Positions 56,879-64,000 of a stretch of 64,000 nucleotides of DNA are shown here, piece by piece (the first letter of the stretch is position 1; every line of letters starts with the position of its first letter). Under the pieces are notes generated by a model that worked only from the letters and a program-made list of their open reading frames with translations, was not told the DNA's origin and ran no database searches. Position numbers and translations under genes: made by a program. The stretch comes from Brassica napus. Its lineage: Eukaryota; Streptophyta; Magnoliopsida; Brassicales; Brassicaceae. The stretch lies in contig NC_063448.1 in the NCBI RefSeq assembly GCF_020379485.1, positions 44,773,218 to 44,837,217 of the forward strand, written 5' to 3'.

Positions 56879-57734
56879 TAACATGTAACTTGGTTAGTTA
56901 TTACTATATTAGAATTATAGTCTCATATTAACTAAACCTGAAAATTCTTCACATATGACGTAATTCTACATTGAATTAACATCCGTGGAATGTATTTACC
57001 CACCAAATAAGCATGTCATTGGTCAGTCAGAATCATAGGAACAATAGTCTTAGAAAATACAAAAAGAGTAGCCGTGTAGAAGAGAAAGCAAACAAATTGT
57101 AATAACAAAAACTTTCTACTTGGTTGGCTTATCAGGCAGTATGAACAAATGGAGAAAAGAAAATAGTGAAAGAATAATTTTCTAAAAAAGTCATGAAAAT
57201 CCACTTCCCAATAAAGTTCTCAGACCATTGTATCAGAGTGGGACACCACATCAAATCCACATTAAAATCAAACAACCGTAAAGAAGCACTATCTTCTTCT
57301 TCTTCTTCTTTTTTAATTCCCTCAAACTCCGTATTGCTAGTTTTTTGCTAATCTCGTCTTCCTAGTTAAACTAAGATATTACATTTAGGTTAACAATATA
57401 GAATAGTATCCTCAATTACCCAAAATCTAGTACCTGAACAGTGTACAGTCTAAACTATCTAATCCAGAACCAAAATATCATTAATAAAGGAATAATAATA
57501 CTCCAGGATGGGATTGCTTCCAAGTTTGCAATTATTATGATTAATTATTGTTAATTTTGGATCGTCGTATTTGTCTGCATCAGATTATTAGAAAAAAAAA
57601 CAACAGTGACGTGGCAATTAGTCTTCTGAACACCGTTTACTTTAGTCAACTCGGGCATGCTCATTTACGTTAAACCTTTCACTGGGAAGCTCTGTTTCAG
57701 AATCAGAGTCTTTCTTTGTTTTTACCAAACTACC
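56879..57734. other. Intergenic and ATL65 5' region
   Basis: AT-rich with a (CTT)n run near 57292-57312. It contains the ATL65 promoter and leader. Open frames on the minus strand here have no family features. Confidence 0.45.
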
Positions 57735-58973
57735 ATGCGATTCGCGGCGCCATCCCCGCGCTCCGGCGATATCTCACCTTCTCCTTCGCCAGCTGCTTCA
57801 CCGTATTCAGGAGTACCAGAGGAGATTCTTTCTCCTCCTTCTGATCCTCCTTTACAGTTTAGCCCTCCGTTGATCGCCATGGTGGTGGTTTTAGCCGCCG
57901 CTTTTCTTTTCGTGACCTACTCTCGCCTCATCTCCCGCCGATTCCTCTTGCCTCTCTTCCGCCGTTTTCGACGGTGGCGACATCGTCGGCGCCGTCTCCT
58001 CCACCTGTCCTCTGCTTCAAACTCGTCCTCCGATCTCCGATCCTTTTCCCCTTTCCCTTTCGACTCGTTTCACTACTCCTCCTACTCTCCTTACGGACTA
58101 GATGAGTCTGTTATCAAAACTCTGCCTCTGTTTCTCTACTCCGCCGCCTCTTGCACCGGGAAGAGCCTTTCTCCTGCCACCGCGGTGGGGAAAACTCCAG
58201 CCACCGCCGTGGACTGCGCCGTTTGTTTGTTGGAGTTCGAGGAAGGAGATTACGTGCGGACGCTTCCGTTGTGCTTCCATGCTTTCCACCTTGAGTGCAT
58301 CGATGAGTGGCTTCGATCTCACCCTAACTGTCCCCTCTGCCGTACTGCGATTCTCCGATCCGGCGTCGTTGCGACTACCTCGCCCTTCGTTCCCTTGATG
58401 GCTCCTAGAATCCGTCCAAGCCTCGACGAAGAGAGTAACGCGATCGTCATCCGCAGCGAAACTCCGCCGCGGAGTAATGATAATTTAAACACAGCCGCGA
58501 CGGTTACAGACGATCAGGAGATCACAGCGGCGGTGGAAGAGCAATCGCCGGCTATTTCTCGGTTCCGGGAGCTGAAGAGATCCTACTCGTTTGATTACGA
58601 TAGGGAGGAATCAGCATCAGAGAGAGTGACGATGGAGCCAGCCACGGTGTCTCCGTGGAGATACCGGAGATCCACGTGGAACAAGCAGCGTCAGTCTCCG
58701 TTCGGAAACCTGAAATCGAGAGTGTTCTCGTTACGTTACCACAGAAGCGCGAAATCACCGTTTTCGCGGCGGCGATCGGGAGTGTTCTTCCCGATATCAG
58801 AGCGGATTCCGGCGACGGGAAGCTCATCGTCGCGGCGGACGAAATCGATGACGAGTCCGAGGTTCTTTAGAACGGCACCGCACTCGTCGAGCCGGTTAAG
58901 ATGCGGAGATCCAGAGGCACTGTTATCGCCGGAGAGGTGGAGGAGAAAGGACACGTGTAGGCTAGATATGTAA
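57735..58973 (+). CDS. ATL65: RING-H2 E3 ligase ATL65
   Basis: Single exon, 412 codons plus stop, close to recalled Arabidopsis ATL65 (At3g18930). An upstream in-frame ATG (57657) would add 26 residues, but family similarity starts at [12 protein letters not shown], so 57735 is preferred. A Ser/Pro-rich N-terminus leads to one transmembrane helix (about residues 46-64, [20 protein letters not shown]). A basic stretch and the ATL GLD motif (121-123) follow. The RING-H2 domain spans residues 161-202, starting [14 protein letters not shown] with core [14 protein letters not shown] and ending CPLC. The C-terminal half is Ser/Arg-rich. ATL proteins are membrane-anchored ubiquitin ligases; the substrate is unknown. 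All zinc-binding positions are present. Confidence 0.95.
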   Translation: MRFAAPSPRSGDISPSPSPAASPYSGVPEEILSPPSDPPLQFSPPLIAMVVVLAAAFLFVTYSRLISRRFLLPLFRRFRRWRHRRRRLLHLSSASNSSSDLRSFSPFPFDSFHYSSYSPYGLDESVIKTLPLFLYSAASCTGKSLSPATAVGKTPATAVDCAVCLLEFEEGDYVRTLPLCFHAFHLECIDEWLRSHPNCPLCRTAILRSGVVATTSPFVPLMAPRIRPSLDEESNAIVIRSETPPRSNDNLNTAATVTDDQEITAAVEEQSPAISRFRELKRSYSFDYDREESASERVTMEPATVSPWRYRRSTWNKQRQSPFGNLKSRVFSLRYHRSAKSPFSRRRSGVFFPISERIPATGSSSSRRTKSMTSPRFFRTAPHSSSRLRCGDPEALLSPERWRRKDTCRLDM

Positions 58974-59965
58974 GATGAAAATGGACGGTGGGGATGAAAG
59001 GAAGAAAAATTGAAGTGGAAGGAAGGAGGGAGGGAGCATTAATGGAATGTGGGGTTTGGCATTAAATGGAATTAAAATCGACGAAACATGCCAGACGGTG
59101 AAAGTATTGGAGCTGGTACGACGACGTTCTAACTGTTTTTTTTGTCTGTTGAGTTGTATAGTATTGTCCTCGGAGTTATCAAATGCATTAACGTCCAAAT
59201 CTGCCCAAGTTATTATAGAAACGGAGTCAACAAACCACACTAGATTTCGTTTCTATAATAACTTTATTTTGTCGGTCGCGCTTATTGCTTCTTTTTTTTT
59301 TTTAATTACGGAATTTTATGTTTGCTAAACTTTTTGTTCATACTACTAATTTTATATTAAGCTGTCGATTAAATTTGCAATTAACAACTGATTATTTTGT
59401 TACACTATGGAGAATGATGTTCACATTTTATATAGCTGCCAAAAGTTTTTGATACATGTTATATTAGTGAAAAAATGTGATAATGTCTTCGGATAAAAAT
59501 AATTTTTTTTATTATTGAATTTTTCAAATTACAATTGAATTAAAAGAAAACAATACATATCTTAAATTTAATCGACGATGAATTCGCATGTTTAGACCAA
59601 ATAAAAATGACTAAGAAGAATACCGCATCCTACAAAAGAAAGACATATATCAACACAATAACTACCATAGAGAATGGAAAATGCAAAGCCTTGTATAATA
59701 GGAACATATTATAAGAAAACATGGACTCAGAATATATATATTATCAAGTTGTTTGAATGAGAATGGGTTATCAAATATGAGTATTTGAACAGAAGAAAAA
59801 CGAAGAACTCAGAAGGCAAGATGAATCTTGTATTACTCAGCTCACTGATTCATACCTGTAAAACTGAATTTCCCCATCTTTCTCTCATTTGTAAAAAAAG
59901 AAGAAGCTGAAGCTAAAAAGAAGAAGAAGCTCCAAGGGTTCAAGGGCAAATCATTTCACACATAA
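58974..59965. other. Intergenic between convergent ATL65 and TIC62
   Basis: 3' flanks of both genes. AT-rich; no other feature found. Confidence 0.45.
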
Positions 59966-62900
59966 CTAATGATTGATGACCGGAGATGGAAGAGGTGATG
60001 TTGGAGGCTTCATGTCCTCATACCTGCCAAACACTTGAGTCTCTCAGTTCACATAATAAGAAGTTAATAGCAAAGAACACACTTTCAAAATGCTTCTCTA
60101 TCTCTTTCTCACATTGTGTAAGGTGACAATGGCCTTGGCTTTGGTTGATCAGCTGCACTTTCTTCTGGGGTAAGGGAAGTGTCTGTCACACTGTTAATGG
60201 TTTCCGCCTCTGGCACAGAAGCAGATTCAGTCGTGTTCCTGCACAAACAACAAGCAAAACCCTGAAGATTGTATAGATTTCATTTCTTAAAACTAGACAG
60301 GCTTTTCCAATTCTGGTTTCTATATACTTACACACTACCATCAACTGTTTCCACCACGTCATTGCCTCCAGGTACCTCTGAGATTTCTTCTGCAGGTGCT
60401 GTTTTCTTGGGACCAGTTGATGCAGGAGTCGGTGAGGTTGGTGGTTTCAGGTCTGCGTAACTGCAAAAAACACAGTGTAAGACTCTTAACAGACCACAGC
60501 CGAGTTATATATAGAGAAAGAGGAAAAGTTGTTACGCTGCATAAGGAGAAAGAGGTCTCATTTTTGGTATGGCTGGTGGTGCTTCTGCCTCCTCAGTGAC
60601 AGTTGTTGCAACTGTTGAGCTTTCACCAGTATCAGAATCTGTTGGAACAGGCGCCAAAGTATCGCTCTTCTGGATACCAGAAGCTTTAGGAGTGGGAGAT
60701 GAAGGTGGTTTTAGATTCTCATAGCTGCACCATAATAAAGCCAAGTGTAAACAAAGCATAAGGCTTTTGAAATTTATCAACCGCCTCCCACATTCATTAA
60801 TCCAACAGTGATGATACCAATAGAAACTCATAGGCGCATCATAATCAACATCAGTTTAGTGACTCCTGAATATGGTAAAGCCGCAAAGATGATAAGTATT
60901 ATTTTTTTACCTAGCATAAGGAGAAAGAGGCCTCTCTTTCTTTTCCTCAACTTGCTTCACTTCTACTACTGGGACACTGGTCTCAACAAGACTTTCTGGT
61001 GGTGGAACTGCATTAGCCTCAACAGGAACCTGAGTTTCTTCCACCTCCGGAACCTGAGTTGCATCCACCTCCTTAGCTTTGGTGGCACCAAGTGCTGTGG
61101 CCGGAATAGGAGATGTTGGAGGTTTCAAGTCTTCATAGCTAATATATATTCACAAACCAGAAAAAGGAACAAGGGAATCAGTCTTATGTCAACAAGTCAT
61201 TCCAGTAACATGATTGACTTTATTGCCTCTTGAGGAAAAAGTTGTCTTACGCGGCATAAGGAGACAGCGGCCTAGGCTTAACATCTTTCACTTCTGCAGG
61301 TGCTTTATCCTCCTTGGGAGCTGTTGGTTCTTTAGTGACAGGCTCAGTAAGGACTGGTGTTACCTCTTTGGCTGCAACTGATTCTTGCTTGACAGGCTCA
61401 GCAGGAACTGGTGTTACCTCTTTGGCTGGAACTGATTCCTGTCCACAGTCAAAATGCAGAGAGATAAAGATATCTTATCACAGGAGAGAGATGATCAAGA
61501 TTAGTAAAAGAAGGGGGAGAAGAACCTTTGGTGGAGGCACATAAGGACGTTTGGAAGGAATCTTTTCAAGAAGCTTTTCAATAGGGGTTAATGGTGCAGT
61601 TGTTTCAGCAACCACTTCCACAATCTTAGAGCAAGAAAGTTGAGGGTTCTTAGCCATACAAGCTAGCAATTCTGCAACCTGGAGATCAATCACAAGGAAA
61701 CAAATCAAAGCTTCTTCCCAATGTGCTCATCACTGAGTCACCGACAAGGGAGAAAAAAACAATACCTGGAGATTTGAGACCTGACCACCAAACAATGTAT
61801 CATCTAGAGCAAGAGTGAGATTATGAGTCTCCTTGTATGCATCAGTTGGTCTCTCCATTCCTCCAGGCCTAACTATCTGATGAAAATAAGATGCAAAAGC
61901 AAAACTCTGAGGTGTGATACAATCCATAAAGAGTATGTGAAACTGTTTGTGTAATCACTATCACTCACTGCGTAGTTGAGACCACTTGCAATCAAGGCTT
62001 CTTCAGCTTTTCTCTTCCAGCAAAGAACTCCCCAGAATAGACTTCACAAACAAGAACATGCCATTAAGTTCTAACTGCTTCTCTGACAAAAGAGAAACAT
62101 TACAGACTTACTTGAGAATGGCAGCGGGAAATCCAAATTTGTTTGTCCCCAAGGATGTCACCAACATGAAGTTATTAACTTTTGCATATGTTGCTGCTCA
62201 TAAAACAAACAAAGAGACAACGATGAAACAAGAAAGATAGAAAGAAAGGACAATGAACAAACTGCTTTGAGACCTTACCAGCATCAACAAGGTTTTTGGT
62301 GGCCAAGTAATCAATCCTGTAAGGACCGGTGATATCGGATATTTCTTTCTCGCTAGCACCTATACAGCATATAACCACAGATGCATTCCCCAATGCAGGC
62401 TGTATTGAGTCTTTCTTCTCCAAGTCACATTCAACAATCTCAAGCTTTTCTACAGCTGGGCTAAAGACACAGACACTGCCTGTTACCTTTTCTTCTATGA
62501 CAAACAAAATGGCTGTAGCAAAATAATAAATCAAAACATTTTACTCTTACGTTGAGTTCCTTCATCTGTGTTCATATCCTTAACACTCTGCAAATGTATT
62601 TAGGCAAGAGTAAGCTGCACCTCAATGATGACTTATAGTGTGTTAAAATGTAAAGTCATACTTGCACAAGACTTGATGCTCTCTGAGCGCTTCGAACTCC
62701 AGCTTTAACTCGAAATCCGAGCTTCAGTAACTCTCTGAATGAATGAGGACAGTGGTAACCAACCAGCATTGGTGAAACAATTCTTGAGACTTAAGAAAAG
62801 AAACAAGAAGAAACTAACCTCACAGTTCTAGAACCAACTTTACCCGTAGCACCAGCTACAAAGACAAGGTCGTGTTCCTTTGAAACTAAGTTCGTAGGGT

Positions 62901-63246
62901 TTGCCTCTGTTACGGCAGAGCTTGCCTTTATGGGAGCTTTGTCTAAACAATGATAACGAAAGAAAGCAATCAACAAAACTGTTTCAATGCAACTTGAAAA
63001 AATGAAATGCAGAGGACATCAATAACTAGAGATACAGAACTCATTAGGTTAAACCTGTTGAACATTACCTGAAGCTCTGAGGCTAAGATCGAAGAAAGAC
63101 CTGGACTTTATAGAATCGGAGTGATTCGTCAAACCAGAAAACCTGACAATCCGATTGTTCTTCCATCCTTGGAGAAGGAACCTTTGTCTGGGAAGGGAGG
63201 GTACTGTTGTTAGAGGTTGCCCTCGGAGAAAACTAGTTCCTTCCAT
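59966..63246 (-). CDS. TIC62: TIC62, NAD(P)-binding, FNR-tethering chloroplast protein
   Basis: Fifteen minus-strand exons join in frame to 641 codons plus stop: 63246-63069, 62942-62819, 62734-62662, 62587-62551, 62455-62279, 62193-62112, 62041-61969, 61876-61766, 61678-61526, 61438-61251, 61138-60911, 60724-60536, 60460-60332, 60238-60113, 60023-59966. The N-terminus is a transit peptide (first about 60 residues, basic/Ser-rich). An extended-SDR Rossmann domain follows (VFVAGATGKVGSRTVR; YAIVRPGGMERPTDAYK). The C-terminal half has four FNR-binding repeats of the form RPLSPYA-x-YEDLKPPTSP. Arabidopsis Tic62 (At3g18890) anchors ferredoxin-NADP reductase at thylakoids and inner envelope in a redox-dependent way. 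Length equals the recalled Arabidopsis protein. Splice sites were fixed by frame and family comparison. Confidence 0.94.
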
Positions 63247-64000
63247 TGCTAGAGAAGAAGCTGAGTTAGTCTTGTTTCTTGTACGTTAATCGAAATTTGT
63301 TCTAATTGAATTTTATCTTGTGGATGGACAGAGAGAGAGACGAGGAGGTGTGCCACTGCATCCTGATATGATGGGACCTACATAACATCATAAGAGACCA
63401 ATGAATGTTTAATGGAGTGCTGACATGGCATAGGTTGGTTATGTTCGATACATTATGCTTATCCCATGACAACGAGGGGCATACAAACATCACTAATAAA
63501 TCTGCCTTACTTTACTACCTATGCACCAAAAGACCATTAGTTTATTTGGTTTCTTGGTCCTCCAATGCGCTACCGTTTCTAGCTTCAATTAACGGATCTT
63601 CAATCCAGCTTAACCAGCTCTACTTTCACATTATACCTGGTTTGCTTACTCTGCACCAGGTTAGCCTTGGGATTGTCCCTTGCTCCACCAGATTAATATA
63701 AACAACCTATTCGCAAGAGAAATTATCATGCACAGCTAACTTCTTGAGAGGACACTTTGGAGCTAGCTGTGAATGTGCCACTCGTTGACTTTGTAAAACA
63801 GGATGAGGATGTTTGAATGCCCATCATCATCGGCTCCAGTCTTCATTCTTCTATGATGAATTACTTCTAAATATTAGAGTATAAAACGTGCTGGTTACAT
63901 AGAAATTCAGACAGAAGTGCCTGGTTTGTGTATCTTGGTTTCCCTGCATCATCTTTTTCATCGACTCTCTCGCATATAGAGCATCAATCTAAAATACACA
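63247..64000. other. Upstream flank of TIC62
   Basis: Contains the TIC62 promoter and leader; a (GA)n-like run is near 63332-63342. The remainder shows no convincing gene. The open frame 63405-63701 has no known domain. Confidence 0.4.

Overview
This is nuclear DNA from a plant of the mustard family, most likely Brassica or a close relative. The AT-rich intergenic DNA, GT-AG introns, and typical Brassicaceae Helitrons, hAT elements and LINEs all point that way. The intact genes also match, from memory, a run of Arabidopsis thaliana chromosome 3 loci in uninterrupted descending order (about At3g19020 to At3g18890). No database search was run, so orthologue names rest on recalled protein sequences.

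Layout. 0-5 kb: a broken leucine-rich-repeat/extensin fragment and several transposon remnants, including a 5'-truncated LINE with perfect target-site duplications (TSDs). 5-9.6 kb: two tandem 2-oxoglutarate/Fe(II) dioxygenase genes (At3g19010- and At3g19000-like), the first with a hAT element in intron 1. 10.5-14.8 kb: a probable Helitron carrying a decayed RPA-like gene. 15-17.2 kb: a LINE derivative with ORF1 but no ORF2. 17.8-20 kb: VRN1, followed by a tandem repeat whose second copy is split by a 4.26-kb Helitron (20.4-24.7 kb) carrying telomere-like repeats and gene-like sequence. 25.3-27.7 kb: MEF20 (PPR editing factor) and a second B3 gene, tail to tail. 29.5-31.2 kb: an MRS2-3-type magnesium transporter out of its Arabidopsis context. 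31.4-31.9 kb: two intron-containing tRNA-Tyr genes in a 318-bp tandem duplication. 33-38.5 kb: a WD40 gene lying between two inverted copies of one small Helitron, with an E2F-site-like minisatellite upstream. 39-45 kb: gene-free, with a nested LINE in a MITE and a precise 1.47-kb Helitron. 46-47.7 kb: the proteasome-assembly chaperone PAC2. 48.3-55.3 kb: a young 7.0-kb Athila-like LTR element with gag and protease only. 55.3-56.9 kb: another LINE remnant. 57.7-59 kb: ATL65 (RING-H2). 60-63.2 kb: TIC62, 15 exons on the minus strand.

The genes are an ordinary mixed set: chromatin and vernalization (VRN1), organelle RNA editing (MEF20), Mg2+ transport, proteasome assembly, ubiquitination and plastid redox biology. 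They form no operon-like unit. Expansion relative to Arabidopsis comes from transposons, several of which can be bounded to the base from their termini and flanks. I found no convincing undescribed multi-gene system. The most informative observations are the Helitron with a duplicated empty site, the E2F-like minisatellite, the ORF1-only LINE and the gag-protease-only LTR element.
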